NCBI GenBank assembly: GCA_043228905.1
Contig: JBHGNT010000005.1
Span: 20,584,001 to 20,648,000 of the forward strand
Source: Azolla caroliniana
Taxonomy: Eukaryota; Polypodiophyta
Reading direction: 5' to 3'
Length of the DNA stretch: 64,000 bases
Shown in pieces: positions 12,401 through 25,032 of the stretch. Both the position numbers and the translations under genes were made by a program. Below the pieces are notes generated by a model that was given only the letters and a program-made list of their open reading frames with translations, was not told the origin of the DNA and ran no database searches. How positions within the stretch are numbered: position 1 is the first letter of the stretch; each line of letters starts with the position of its first letter.

Positions 12401-12722
12401 TTTTGAGAGTCGAACTCAACTTCCCATAGTAATAGGTTTCACACTAGCTCATGGTCATACTAGGCTAGTTTTGTAAATAGTAGAAAGGGCACTTGCCCAA
12501 GTTTAGTTGGTATTTAAACCAACCCCTTGTAACTTAGTTATTGTTGGAAGTATTTTGGTTAACGTAATATACAATCTTTTATCTTTGTCTTAAGCTCTCT
12601 CACTCACTCTCTCTCCCTCCCTCTCTCAGTTTTGCCTTATGTGCATACACACACACACACACGCACGCACGCGCAGTCCTTCCGCTGCATCTCAGCCACC
12701 CTTGCTCCTCATTTTATTTATA
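12401..12722 (+). repeat. Copia 3' LTR
   Basis: This copy of the 8082-8383 LTR begins TTTTGAGAGTCG (second base changed) and ends ATTTTATTTATA. It is longer by about 20 bp because of an expanded CT/CA microsatellite at 12600-12670. The target duplication GTAAG follows. Confidence 0.92.
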
Positions 12723-12727
12723 GTAAG

Positions 12728-13042
12728 TCACTTATATACTTAGGTAAAAAAGTAAGACTGAGTAGGAGAGTGTAGAGAAGATAGAGAGAAGAGAAGAGAA
12801 AAGAGAGAGAGGTTTTTTCTCTGCGTAATGAAACAAAACGTTTTTGGGCTGCTAAAGAGGTTAGTCTCCTTCCCCCCTTTCCTTCCTCTCTTGAACACAC
12901 TAACGATCTTGCACATCACGATCCGTTGTGCACTAAGAAGAGCCGCAACGCCTTCGTAACACTTTCGACTTGAGATTGTGTAACCCCTCTTTAATATTGC
13001 ACTTGTTATGCTAATCTCGTGTTTCAAGACTATTCTTGTACA
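12728..13042 (+). repeat. Copia LTR, second part (after nested insertion)
   Basis: This continues the LTR interrupted at 8081. It contains an AG-rich stretch (12770-12815) and a run resembling an R/U5 region, and probably ends TTCTTGTACA at 13042. The right boundary is a judgement from the terminal CA only. Confidence 0.5.
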
Positions 13043-13098
13043 TTAATAATTGATCTACTTGTGAGCGCAAGTGTGCAAAGGAGAGGAACACGTTGCAC

Positions 13099-13350
13099 CT
13101 TTCGACTCTACGGAGCATTCGACTCTAGTGAGCCTCCGAGTCCCACAAAGCCTTTGACTATGGAGAACCTTCGACCCTAGGGAGCGTTCGCCTCCTGCCA
13201 GCTTCCGACTCTAGGAGGTCTCGACTTTGACGAGCCTTCGAGTCCTAGGAGCCTTCGACGCTAAGGAGCCTTCAGCTCTAATGAGCTTTCGCGGCCTAGG
13301 AGCTTTCAAGTCTATTGAGCTTTCGACTTCTAGGAGTCTTCGAGCCCCGT
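13099..13350. repeat. Degenerate ~21-bp minisatellite
   Basis: About a dozen diverged units built on GAGCCTTCGACTCTAGGA follow each other between a copia LTR and the kinesin promoter region. It has no coding potential. Confidence 0.7.
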
Positions 13351-13572
13351 AACATGTGCGCCCTGTTAAGCCCTTAGTGTCCTTCGTAGTTGACGACCCC
13401 ATGTGGTCCTGCCTGAGTAGCGCATGCGCACACGCGATTACGCCACAACGTTTCAGGGCAAGGCCTCGAGCAAGGCGGGTGAGCGGACACGCAACGCAGT
13501 GACGATGGCCAACGATTCCCATTCCTTCTTTCTTCTTTTTTGTCCGCCTTCTTCTGTCCGCAATGACGAAAA

Positions 13573-13603
<31 letters not shown>

Positions 13604-14003
13604 CTTTATGTCCGGCTTCTTCTGTCCCAAAAGAGAAAAAGAGAGAGAAGAGAAGAAGAATCCATGGCCATACCCTCCCTCTCTCTGTCTTCTGTCTCTG
13701 TCTCTGTCTGCCATTCAAACTGGAAAAAAAAGCTCCTGCTCTCTAACGGCTCCATCTCCTCCTTCCCCCAATTTTCAATAATGGCGCCCATCTCATGCTT
13801 CTCTGCTCTCTTCCTTCTTCTTCTTCTTCCTCTCATGTCTGCCTCCTGCCTGTCTATGCCCCTCCATCCTTCCCTCTGCAGGTGAAGAAGAAGAAGAAGA
13901 AGCTTCTCTCTCTCTTTTACCTTCTTCGGATCTGATTTCCTTCTGATCTTCCCATCCATCTATCCATTCATCCATCTATCCATCCATCCATCCATCCATA
14001 CCC
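13351..14003 (+). promoter_or_regulatory. Upstream region and 5' leader of the kinesin gene
   Basis: This is the interval between the minisatellite and the kinesin ATG. It holds a CTT microsatellite (13575-13606), a pyrimidine-rich stretch (13675-13910) and a CCAT microsatellite (13950-14000) just before the start codon. Pyrimidine-rich leaders are common in plant genes. No unambiguous TATA box was identified. Reading frames here are low-complexity artefacts. Confidence 0.45.
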
Positions 14004-17000
14004 ATGGCTCCCCGACATAGCTCTCGCTTCTCTCGCAGCCGGGAGCCCTTCTCTGCTGCAACCCCTCCCCGCCAGAAATACGTCTTCCCTCTCGTTAACA
14101 CCCCTGTTCGCAGATCTAGGGAGAACTGCGAGAATTTCCCACCCGAGAATGCTTCTTCTCTCTCTAACCCTAACCCTAACCCTAACCTTAACAGTAGCCC
14201 CTTCTCGGAGTTCAAGCCTTCTCCTTCTCTCGCTAGATCTTCCTCGAAACCCAAGCCCAGTGCAAATAATCTCTCCTTACCTTTGCCTTCTCGCAATGCT
14301 TTGTCTCGTCCTTCACCTATTTCTTCAGTCCACACTGTGGAAGTCCACACTATGGCCGTGGATGGCAACGAAAACCCTGGAAATGCAAAGAGGAAGCTTA
14401 ACCTTGAAGCCCTACAGCCTGCAAACGAATCTGCGGAACACGACCATGGCGTCAATGTAACAAATTTCTTTCTTTCTGTTGCTATTGCTTCTCTCTCTCT
14501 CTCTGTGCAGCTGTTTCTCATCTAGGATCAATTCCCTCTGTGAGATTTCGCGAACTGTTTCTAACTATGCGTTATTTTCATAGTGTTTCCATGGTCTCTT
14601 TCTGAATTCGTCGCAAATTCTCTGCTTTATTCTATTTCCCCTTCAGATTATGATAAGGATTCGCCCAGGTAACTCTAAAGAAGCCACAGAAGAAGCCACA
14701 GAGATCGTTGACAAGCTCTCAGAAACCTCCTTGAGCTTGTTAGATCATCAATTCACATTTGATCGTATCGCAGGGGGAGATACATCCCAGGTAAAATCTC
14801 CTGAGAACTGAACCAATAAATTCGCAAATATCCCATTGTAACACAGTTTTTGAAGTTAATGTTTCCTGGTTCTGTCTCAATTTGCAGAAATATTAGCTTA
14901 ATATACTCTAAACATAAGGTTTCCCTGTATAAATTTAGGCAGCTAGATGTTAATATCACCTATTTGCAGAAATTCTTGATAATCAGTACCCAGTTTCTCT
15001 GCATTGAGCTCTGGCGAACTTGGTACATATTTGAGTTCGTCAGACTCCACGACAAGGGTTTTCTTTGAGGAACTGTAGAAACTTGCAGAGATCGTTCTTA
15101 ACAGGGAAAAATTTCTTTACAATGATTGATAGGATTTCACAGAGCGAGGTCAATGAGCTTCGAAACTAGGATTTTCCTCTGAGTAAAATTAGGAATTTGA
15201 CCAAATCGAGGTCAATAAGCTTCCAAATTAGGAATTTTTTTCCTAATTAGAATTTAGGATTTTTTATTCTCGGCGTCAAAATGTTGCACAGGTCAAGCTA
15301 ATTTAACTGAACAACTACTGAATATTGTCTATATTTTTCCCTGGTTTCCCAGCCATGAAATTGTTGTATAACACCATTTCTTTGTTATATCCAGCAAGGA
15401 ATGTTTCAGATGGTTGGCTTGCCTTTCGTTGAGAACTGTCTGAAAGGCTTTAACAGTTCTCTTTTCACCTATGGGCAGGTACTTTACTTTTGTTGAAAAT
15501 TCTTCAATTATACTCATTTGATGGTCAAAGATATTTTGTCTTTAATTCAGCTACCTAATTATACGTTTAATCTTCATTGTCTCATAAAAGACTGGAAGTG
15601 GGAAAACATACACCATGTGGGGTCCTACAGAAGGACTAATACAAAGATCCATGGAAGAGAAAGGTTTAGCACCTCGTGTCTTCGAATGTCTGTTTCTAAG
15701 AATAAAGGAGGTCAGTGTAGAGTTGTGTTGTTATGGTAGATATGTGGTTCCATTGATTGTACTATACTCATCACTCACAACAGTGCTCTTGTTTTCTTCC
15801 TCTTAATTGGACAGGAAGAAGGAAAACACAAAGGTGAACAATTCTCGTATCAATGCCGGTGCTCCTTTCTTGAGGTTTTCTCTCAACATCTTTATCGGTT
15901 AATGTTTTAAACAAAGAAATGTGTTAAGCTATTTGTAACTGGGAAAATCGAGATGAGGAAAAGGAATCCAGAGTTTGCAATATGAATGCCTGTTTATTTG
16001 TTTATTGATTGTATTTTTTTCCACTGATCATCAAACCACAATATAGGCTTAAACTTAATGGTGGTCATTCAGGAAATGATATGCTGCAGTATCCATAGTC
16101 TGTCTTCAGTTTGAATGGTGCAATCAATTCTCCATCAGAAAAGATTTGTAAAATGGACTTAGTATTGATACATTTGGAAACTTGGGCAAAGTCTCTGAAG
16201 AGTAGATGTAGTGAAGTGAAATTAACCAAAAATTAAGGTTCTTGGATTGTTTAAATAGTCATTTCTGCAGAAATTGGCTTGTTGCCAGTGACTACATGCA
16301 GAATTATGTGGAGAAAGAAAAGAGGACGGATACACTTGAAGAGATTTTGCTGTATAGCATAGTAACCAAAAGATGGGATCACATAATACTTGTCACCATG
16401 CATTAGCACTGTAATTTCATGTTCTTCATGTAACGCCGTATATATATTGTTGGCTTACAGATCTACAATGAGCAGATAACAGATTTGCTAGAGCCCTCCC
16501 AGAAAAATCTCCAGGTAACAATTGAGCTCAAGCTAGTATGTGCGTATGTATAAATATGTGTCTGTATCTTGTGACAAGTCCTCAAATTTTCTCATTATTG
16601 TAAACTCTGTAGATCCGCGAGGATACAAAAATGGGTGTGTATGTTGAAAACCTTACGGAAGAGTATGTTTCTTGTGTAGAAGACGTGTTTAGCCTAATAT
16701 TGAAGGTATAGTTTTGTTCATCAGTTCTCATATGTTCATATTCTTCCTTCCATGCATTGAAGCTACATGTACTCTTTCTTGATGCAATAGGGTTTGGGAA
16801 ATCGGAAAATTGGCTCAACCAGCATGAATTCAGATAGTTCTCGCTCACACACTGTATTCATTTGTACAATTGAGTCACGATGCAAGGTACACAATCTCTA
16901 TTGAAAGAGTAAGAAGTTTGAAGGCAAGATAATTGATGCTAACAGTCATCACATATACTGTTTCTATTACGTAATAGTTTGATTTCTCATGCTGAATCAT

Positions 17001-20000
17001 TCATATATTTTACAACAGAGTGCTAATGGCGTAAGCTGCGTCAAGACAAGCAGGATGAATTTAGTGGATCTAGCTGGTTCAGAGCGTCAAAAATCAACAA
17101 GGGCTGCTGGACAACGTCTGAAAGAGGCAGGAAACATTAATCGTTCCCTTTCACAGCTAGGGTAAGAAGCAGGGGAGTTCATTTTTTCCATACCATGCTG
17201 ATTGAAACTTGTTTTACAATTTTCTAGTCATTTGATGGTCACTGCAGGAATGTGATCAATATCCTTGCTGAGATGTCGCAGACAGGAAAACCACGGCACA
17301 TCCCCTACCGTGACTCAAGACTAACTTTCCTTCTTCAAGAATCTCTTGGTGGGAATGCAAAACTGGCAGTTATTTGCACAATATCTCCAATGAGCAGGTA
17401 GGCATTTTGTTGATCAATAGTTATAATATGTATGATTGAAATATATATAGTACACCAATGGTTTTGCTCGTGCAGCTGCAAAAATGAGACCTTGAGTACG
17501 TTAAGGTTTGCTCAACGAGCAAAAGCCATAAAGAATGAGGCAATGGTCAATGAGAAAACGGAAGATGAAGTTCAATCACTGAGGGAACAAATTCGGCAAC
17601 TAAAAGTAAGGATATTATCTTTACTTAAGCATTTGAACAATAGAAAATGTTAATAGTTTTTACCTTTCATAGTAGCAATGGGTAGAAAGTACAACTTGTG
17701 TCATGATTGAATGAGCAGGATGAACTTATGAAGATGAAAAACGAAATTCCATCGAATGGTCTCGGGAATGCTGCCTCTCTTTGGAATGCACGGCGAAGCT
17801 ACAATCTTCTCAGGATGAGCCTAAAACGATCAATGATACTACCTCACCCTGATAGCGATAGTGATGAGGATATGGAGTTTGAAGATGCAGAAGATGGTTC
17901 TAATGATTCACCACCTAAAAATCAGGATGAGTTACCTCTTTCCAGTGACAAGAAAAGCCGTCCACTGAATCTTTCTGATGGGGAACTAAATGCTGAAGAT
18001 TCAGAATGTCGTGCAAGTAAGAAAGGGAGGCTTCTGAATGGGTCTGATAATCCTACATCACCAACAAGTATAGGTGCAATTTGCTTGCTGGAATTCCCAT
18101 GATTCTATTTTCAAATCATCGTTTTATATATGTATGACTGTGTAACTTGGCAGGTAACTCTGAAATAATTCCCTCTGATGATGTTGAAGAGGGCACCGTC
18201 GGCATGGGATTGGAACCTTTGAAACCTCATCAACAAGAAGATGAAAACAAGGGTAGATGCTCCCACAGTGTTTTGGCAAGTTCGGAATTTGCAGCAGCCA
18301 CAGACATTCACCTTCCACAAATCTCATTTGATGCATCAAATGGAAATGAAAACTCTCACATGTCTGAATGTGAAATATTCCATTACAATACTGAAGCTAC
18401 AGATCAAATGCAGGTGGCTGTATCACCAAACACAAGCATGGTCAAGAGTTGTCCTCAAGTGCCTGCATTGAGTGTTTCTCCAAGTTTCCAAGCAGTTAAC
18501 GTGACAACCTCATGCAAAGGATCATTTTTCGCTGACAATGCTGGAACTCTGCCCATGGAAGATATAGAAATTGACCAATATGAGCAATCCAGAGCTCTAA
18601 ATGGAAGCTTATGTGGAGAAGAGAACAATAAGATTCTATCTTCTTCCACTAAAGAGTTGGTCGCAAGTCCTGGAATTGAAAACTCTGACATGTGTGAATG
18701 TGACACATTGTGCTACAATGGTGATGCTGCAGAGGCAATGCAATTGGTTGTCTCTCCAAGTTCAAGCATACTCAAAGGTAAGCTCCAAGTGCCTACATTG
18801 TGTGTTTCTCCAAGAATGCAGGAGATTAAAAAGGTAAGTCCATGCATTGTATCTGCTTCCACCTCCAATATTCAAGCTTTGCCCAATAAGTTTGTGCAAC
18901 CTGGAGCCATACATCGAAGTCTTTGTGTTGTAGATAATAATGGTATATTGCCAGTGCAGTCAAAAAGTTTGTCCTCTCCCACTGAACGGCTTGCTGCAAG
19001 TCTTTATCGCGGCTTGCAGATTCTAGAAAACCATCAGAAAAAGATTGCAAATAACCGTGCATCATATACATCTTCCTTCTCCTTACAAAATCTGTCCAAA
19101 TCTGTTGTGGACAAAAGTGTACAGACTTCACCAATGATGTCTCCTAAAAAAGCAGACCCTTTACATGTTGCCATTACTCAAGATGTTGGCTTGCCAGAGC
19201 ATCAAACATTTGATATACCAGAATGTGATGCAAGTGCTCATGAGAATCCAAGCATGGGAAGTCAATGCCATGAGGATGATCCTCTGATTAGTGTGGAGGA
19301 CACAATAATAGGCCAATGCGATGAATACACCAATACAGAATGTGTTTTGGTTGATACATTTGCCGATCCATCAACTGTGTCACAGTCTCATCAAGATGAA
19401 TATGGTAAGCCCACATGCACTATGGTTGGTACAGAAGAACCAAGCACTGGACCTCAATGTGAAGAACTCCAGGTAGAGGATTATCTTCGTGGATGTAACT
19501 AAAATTTTTTGTATGCAAATTGTTATAGATCTTATCAATTCATTCGGTTTTGTCTATTGATACAGAACCTGAAGGCTCTTTTAGCCGGAGCTTTAAGGAG
19601 GGAATGTGCTGCTGAAGAAGCTTTGAACAAGAAAAATATGGAAATCGAGCAGCTAAACCGACTGGTAACCAATCGATTTGAGATTGTCTTTACTAATCGC
19701 CTATTGATATTGTCTATATTTGATGGTTTTCCATTATGTAGGTAAATCAATACAAACATGAAAGAGGGTGCAATGCTGTGCTACAAGAAAGTGGTGAACT
19801 CAAAATGGCCAGGCTTCAGAATCTTATGGAGGGAACCATGCCCACTGATGCTTTCATGAATGAGCAATGGGCTTCTCTAGTGAATGAACACAAGGTAACA
19901 TCTTTTCTTTTCTTTTGGTGATATGTGATTGATAATTTAAGCCATTCCTCTCATGTTTGTGCATTCTTTGATTTCTGATATGATTGTTTATGATTTTTCA

Positions 20001-21148
20001 CTTTTACCAGATTTTACAAGGAAAATATGATAGACATCCTGATGTGACACTAGCTAATTTAGCACAACACCGTCTCAATGAGGAGCTTGAGAAGTATCGG
20101 AATTTCTATGATTGTGGAGAACGGGATGAACTACTTAGCGAGATTAGCCAGCTGAAGAGCAAATTGCATGATTCTCTAGAGAAAAACAAATTGGTTGGTG
20201 CTATACCTGAGGAAGAATATGGGAAAGAAAGTTCATCTTCAGAGCAGAAGTTCACATCTATGATTAGTGACCTAATGATGCAAGTTGAAGATTACAAGCG
20301 TATTGCGGAACAGAAGGAGACAGAATTAGAGGGTGAGCACAGGTGTGCAAATGAGATGAAAGAAGCTCTACAAGTGGCAATGGAAGGGCATGCACGTTTG
20401 TTAGATCAATATGCTGAATTGCAAGAGAAGCATATAAGGTTACTAGCAAAGCATAGGAAGATGAGAGAAGCCATAGCTGATGCTAAGAAGAAAGGTGGAA
20501 AGATGGGTTGTTTCAGAGGTAAGTGGTTTGAAGCTCAAGCAGCTGAATTGGCTGCAATTAAGATTGAACAGGAGCAAGAAAGAAAAAGAGCAAAAGAACA
20601 GATAGAAGAACTCCAAGCTCAAGTTCATGATACTGCTGATGCTGTCCAGGCTGCTGGTGAGCTTCTTGTTCGGCTGCGAGAAGCATATGAATCGGTATTG
20701 GTTGCTGAGGTAAACAATGCAATTGAATGATTTGATATTTATGTGGTTATGAAGGTTGCTATTTGCAATTGGCGGAATTTTATTCCAAATAAAGGATTGC
20801 TATCGACTTCATGCTAACTAATTCAGTGGATTGACTGTTAGACTCAATAGATTGGCTTCCTCTTCTATGTGGTTACAGGATGCTGCAGAACTTGCTGCCC
20901 AAGATGTGGAAAAGCTTCATCGGGAGAATGAGAGGCTAAAGAGAAAGCATTCGACCGAAATTGCTACAATGCAGCAAAGGCTGATGGAGGCGAGGTTTCA
21001 AAAGACAACAGTGTGTCCAATGTGCTTAATGGCGGAAAGAGTCAAATTTCAATTCCCAGAAGTTAATGCAGAAGAGGCCCAAGCAGCCATTGAAGCAGAG
21101 CAACTTGCAGCTGGAGAAGAGGATGAAACATTGAATTCATTCACATGA
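14004..21148 (+). CDS. KIN12: Kinesin-12 (PAKRP1/KIN-12A/B type), 17 exons
   Basis: Microtubule plus-end motor family that organises the phragmoplast in plant cytokinesis. Exons: 14004-14456, 14647-14790, 15395-15478, 15591-15710, 15815-15874, 16461-16514, 16613-16705, 16791-16886, 17019-17161, 17248-17397, 17476-17605, 17719-18067, 18154-19472, 19566-19664, 19742-19894, 20011-20709, 20879-21148. All introns are GT-AG and the phases join, giving 1471 residues without a stop. The motor domain (about 152-510) shows the P-loop TGSGKT at 228-233, switch I SSRSH at 352-356 and switch II DLAGSE at 385-390. The neck retains [13 protein letters not shown] and the family segment [15 protein letters not shown]. 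Exon 13 is Ser-rich and contains an internal duplication. The C-terminal third is coiled coil and ends with [18 protein letters not shown]. It is longer than my memory of the Arabidopsis homologues (about 1300), mainly through exon 13. The gene looks intact. Confidence 0.95.
14163..14190 (+). repeat. Telomere-like CCCTAA run inside exon 1
   Basis: Four consecutive units (CTAACCCTAACCCTAACC-type, the last one CCTTAA) are read in frame as Asn-Pro repeats in the disordered N-terminus of the kinesin. Confidence 0.8.
18340..18830 (+). repeat. Diverged ~330-bp internal duplication in kinesin exon 13
   Basis: The segment starting at AATGAAAACTCTCACATGTC (18345) recurs diverged at about 18675. At protein level ENSHMSECE...MQVAVSP...QVPALSVSP matches ENSDMCECD...MQLVVSP...QVPTLCVSP. 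Confidence 0.75.
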
Positions 21149-23935
21149 ATAGAACATTGTCATCATCGTTGTGATGTTAAGCATTATTATCATCATCAAC
21201 ATCATTGCATGATTATCAGCTTCCCTGTCAAGTAATCATTATCATGTTGAATATTTCAACTAAGCATCCCCTGTTTATAAATGGCAGCCCTTAGCATCTT
21301 ATTCTTGCAAGTAGTAGTGGTTGTAATAGGGCAGATCTCATGCCCTTGAATTGCTGATTAAGAAGACTGGTATTATTTATACATATGTGTGAGTGATTAA
21401 ACTCACTAAGGTTTGTCATTACATAAGAATTTCATTTTTTATTATTGCAAATTGAGTCCCATGAGAAATTGGTAGTTCATCTATGACTATGAAATGAAAT
21501 TGGTAGTCCATCTATAACCAAGTAGCAAGGAAGGTTGACAATTCTTGAGTCAAACATTCTCCGTGGTTCTAAGGTTGTGAGTAGTGAAGGCGTAGCAACC
21601 GGATATTCCCATCTTAAATACCAAGAAAGTCTCCAGGAACATTATACAATTTTGGTGGTTTTCTTGGAGATATTTCAGCTACTAGAGGCGTTTCCTTCAG
21701 TTGAGTGGCTCGTAAGTGCTATGCACCGTTTCTTTACTAAGCTAATGAACACTACGATCTATGTATACATGAAATCACTTTGCTGAATGCTCGATTTAGT
21801 GGTATCTCTATGGGGATCACATTCATTTTTGGTTTCTTATCCGGAATTTCTTGAGTTTCTTTTTGCATGGTTGTAAGATGGCATGTGGATACTAGGAGAT
21901 TGTGGCCAATCTTAATACACTATTGAGGCACATTATTTTATGACATTGGAGCATGGAACCCAGCATGTGACACTATAGCATGTTACAAAAGTGCAATTGG
22001 GGACTAGGAGGCAAAGGGAGCCTCGCTAACTCTTCTAGTGTCACACAAGAGAAGTCCACCCGCTAACTCTTCTAGTTGTAGTCCATTTGCCACATGATTA
22101 ACCTATGCCGCAAGCAAGCTAAGTGGAAATATGTGGGCGGCATAGGTGTGCTTCAATAAGAGCTAAACCCTAAACCTTAAATCTTACTAGGTTGGAGTGC
22201 ACGGTTGTGTTCGGGTGGTGAATTCAAGAAGTCACACGAGGGTTGCTGAAGTTGATGCATTAGGCAGCCACAAAGGCCTTTCTCCATGCCTATGAATCAA
22301 TGAAGTTGTACCTTCCGTTGATTCGTTGGCCTAGGATCTCGATTGACATATACCCTTTTGGTGACAAACCGGGCCATGGTAATTGTCAAGCACCTTTGAG
22401 GTACTAGTTTACTTAACGTTGGTTATTAGTACTTAGGCTCACACACACTCTCTTGCAGAGAGACCTTAATATAGAAACAAAGAAGATATAAGAAATCATA
22501 CACTACTTCTAATTACAAAGAGGTTTAGCACCGTACAAGAGTGTAGAGATTAAGGTTCTCTTAATTAGCTTAACCTTAATTTTTCTTAGTTCTAATGGAT
22601 ATTAAGGGAAGTAGGAGCTTTAATTCATTAAAGGAAAGTCGAAATCCTATGATTGGGTAAGAGCAACAAAAGTGACCAAAATGTGGCTTTTATTGCGTTT
22701 TACAAGGCAGGTGGGTTCTTTCTACACTAGGTTTCGCATGGGATGGTTATTTTGTTTGTTTAATTTGGTTTTTCCTATGGTTAATTGAGCTCAGTGTCCC
22801 TTATGAGTGCCTCAGTCTCAAGAGTTGGGTACTTAACATCCTCCCAACCTAATGAGTGCACAATCCTAGGCGCACGACACTAGGCATTTGTTATGGGTGA
22901 ATGCGGAGGAGGGGGATCAGAAGTGACAAGGATGGAGTATGGTGACTTGGGTGGGTGAGATGGGTTGAGCAAGCATTGTGGATGTGGGTGGGGTCGGAGG
23001 CGATGAATGTTGATGGGGGGAGTATGATATCTTGCATCTAATTTATGGTTGTGAAAAACTCCTTGAATTTGCCAAAGAGCAATGTGGAGGTAACATAGAT
23101 TGTGAAGAGGGAAGGTGGTGTTCCACTAAAACTAATGTATGCAGGTGTAAACCATGTGTCAATCATGGTTTCAAAATCCCATTTGTAGGCCAGAGGAAGA
23201 ATGTTAACACATTTTCACAAACCAACTAGTTGCCACCAGGTTGGCCTGTTATTTATTAAGTCAAATGTTAGTCCCCATGATGGATGCTTATGTTGTTAGA
23301 ACTGACGTGCGTAAAATGGGGGTGAGTCGAGTAACACCTTCAAGAACTACCAAATTTGAATGGCGACCTCAAGGACCTCGAGGTAGGTTTGAATGAAGTG
23401 CCTCATTAATTCAAGCATCCTAGCTTCTATCAATATTTTTTGCGCGGGCTTATGAAGAGTGACCAAGCGAATTGAAGGGTTATGAGCCCTTATCGCAATG
23501 TAAGGAAGTTTGTCCATGACCAACGTCATGGAAGTGGAAAGAACATAGGCTTGTTGTGTCTTTCTGGGGCGTGCATCACAAAATAATGCCAAAATGGCTG
23601 GTTATCAAACCATAGGAGAGGCCACAGGGGTTGAAGGCCGGGTGGCTCGGTTAGGGGGTTGGTAACTACACATGACCATCTTTGTGTCAAGATGGGTGTG
23701 GAAGTGAACCACGCCAACATCTTTGTTGGCCGGACAGGATGGCCAAAGGTGTGAAAGGGTAAAAGAAGCCAAGCACAAAAAGATGAACAAAAGGCATTAC
23801 TATAATGCCAAATATTCAATGAGTAAAAAGCGATTGTAACTGACCATGCTCCCCAAAAATAGGACGCATGGAATCTTATATCAGGGCGGAGTGAATGAAT
23901 GAGAGTGCGACTGTAATTTTAGACGAGAGACATGA
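21149..23935. other. Kinesin 3' flank and gene-poor intergenic DNA
   Basis: The first few hundred bases (with ATCATC repeats near 21185) are presumably the kinesin 3' UTR. The rest has no ORF with recognisable homology. Short open frames (21535-21786, 23526-23819 on the minus strand) lack codon structure or domains. A run resembling AAACCCTAAACC occurs near 22165. Confidence 0.5.
23032..23229 (+). other. Short Cys-rich open frame, possibly an exon
   Basis: This open stretch has no ATG at its start (it begins TTG) and encodes a cysteine-patterned segment (EQCGGNIDCEEGRWCS, then VCRCKPCVNHG) with seven closely spaced Cys. The pattern resembles small disulphide domains, but I do not recognise the family. 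No partner exons are evident, so it may be a relic exon or chance. Confidence 0.2.
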
Positions 23936-24379
23936 ACTAGTGTAAGCATTAGATAAGGATAGAATATAGATAAATAGATAGAAAGGAGAGAGAGAAAGAA
24001 GGGTGCCGATCCACCCGGCCACCCCCGAACGAAGGGATCGAGACGGACTCGAGCCTCAATCGGCATCCCATACCACCGTCGTGGCGTCGAGTCGTACCTG
24101 GTGCTGGCGCGCTCGCTATAAGAGTTGACCCACCACAAGATAGAGTCTCGACGTAGTCAACAAGATGATGAAATGAGGGTAGCTAGGCCTCTTATTTATA
24201 GCGATCCCCAAGGCCCCCAACCATGTTCACACTTGGCCTAATGGGTTGTCTCAATCCCGAGGATTAAAAGTAATCCTCCCCTTCTTTGCACTCTTGTTTA
24301 ACCCTCACACTTATCCACGTGTATAGAATACTACGGTAAATTCTGACCACGGGATATTATATGGTCATGCCCGTAACAA
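23936..24379 (-). repeat. LTR in minus orientation (TGTTAC-GGCATGACC family)
   Basis: The reverse complement begins TGTTACGGGCATGACCATA at 24379 and follows the plus-strand LTR at 37054-37505 closely, including the TATAAATA promoter-like box (here near 24195) and the GTCGAGACTC segment. The inner end is approximate. No coding region is attached. Confidence 0.7.
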
Positions 24380-25032
24380 CAAGAGAGGAGAGCACTTTTA
24401 GAGAGAACAAAGAGCTATACCGATAGTCGATCGATACTTGTAACAATGTTGTATTACTAATATATTATCTCTTTCTTGTGGGGAAACCCTTGTGGTCTAT
24501 TTGTGTTATCAGGTGTGCGGATCTCATGTGACTATGTAGTCGTGTGCCCTTAATCGGTTGTAGTCGATTCGACAGGGTCCCTATCCCTATGTTCCTTGCG
24601 AGTCTATAGGAATCAGTATGTGTCTTTGAGTGTCGTACGGAGCTGACGAGCAGGCATTGTTAGAGCTAGATCCTAATGTAAGCATGAGATAAGGATATAA
24701 GAGATGGATAGATAAGAAAGGGGGGAGAGAGAAAGAAGCAGACACCGATCGAGGCTCGAGTCCGTCTCAATCCCTTCAGTCGGGGGTGGTTAAGTTAGGA
24801 TATAGCTCTAATAATTGATATCACCACTAGATCCGAATGTAAGCATGTGATAAAGATATAAGAGGCATCCTCAGAGTGAGATATCATGGAGTCCCTAGAG
24901 CAAGGTTGTCACTAGCTCCCATATCTGACTGAGTGCACGGTCGACGGGATGACCCGAAACTCTTTCCCTCCTTCCTACCACAATACCTTGATCTGGTTAT
25001 GTGGAAGTAGTAACCGAGAGTGTGTTCCTATA
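24380..25032. other. LTR-derived fragments, no gene
   Basis: Scrambled pieces of the same LTR family (for example 24655-24850, containing GTAAGCATGAGATAAGGATA and CGATCGAGGCTCGAGTC) and an unassigned stretch. I see no coding sequence. Confidence 0.5.

Larger units (their letters stand above)
8082..12722 (+). mobile_element. Complete but dead Ty1/copia element, nested
   Basis: This is a full-length copia element: 5' LTR 8082-8383, initiator-Met-type primer site from 8384, gag-pol, and 3' LTR 12401-12722. It is flanked by GTAAG on both sides (8077-8081 and 12723-12727). It sits inside the LTR of an older copia copy. The order of domains (gag, integrase, RT, RNase H) is preserved, but in-frame stops make it non-autonomous. 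Confidence 0.92.

Noticed and set aside
13563-13975. Open frames with Phe, Lys or Glu runs on both strands
   Set aside because: Produced by CTT and CCAT microsatellites in the kinesin leader.
21535-21786. 83-codon plus-strand open frame downstream of the kinesin
   Set aside because: No ATG at a credible position, no homology, and no splice context.
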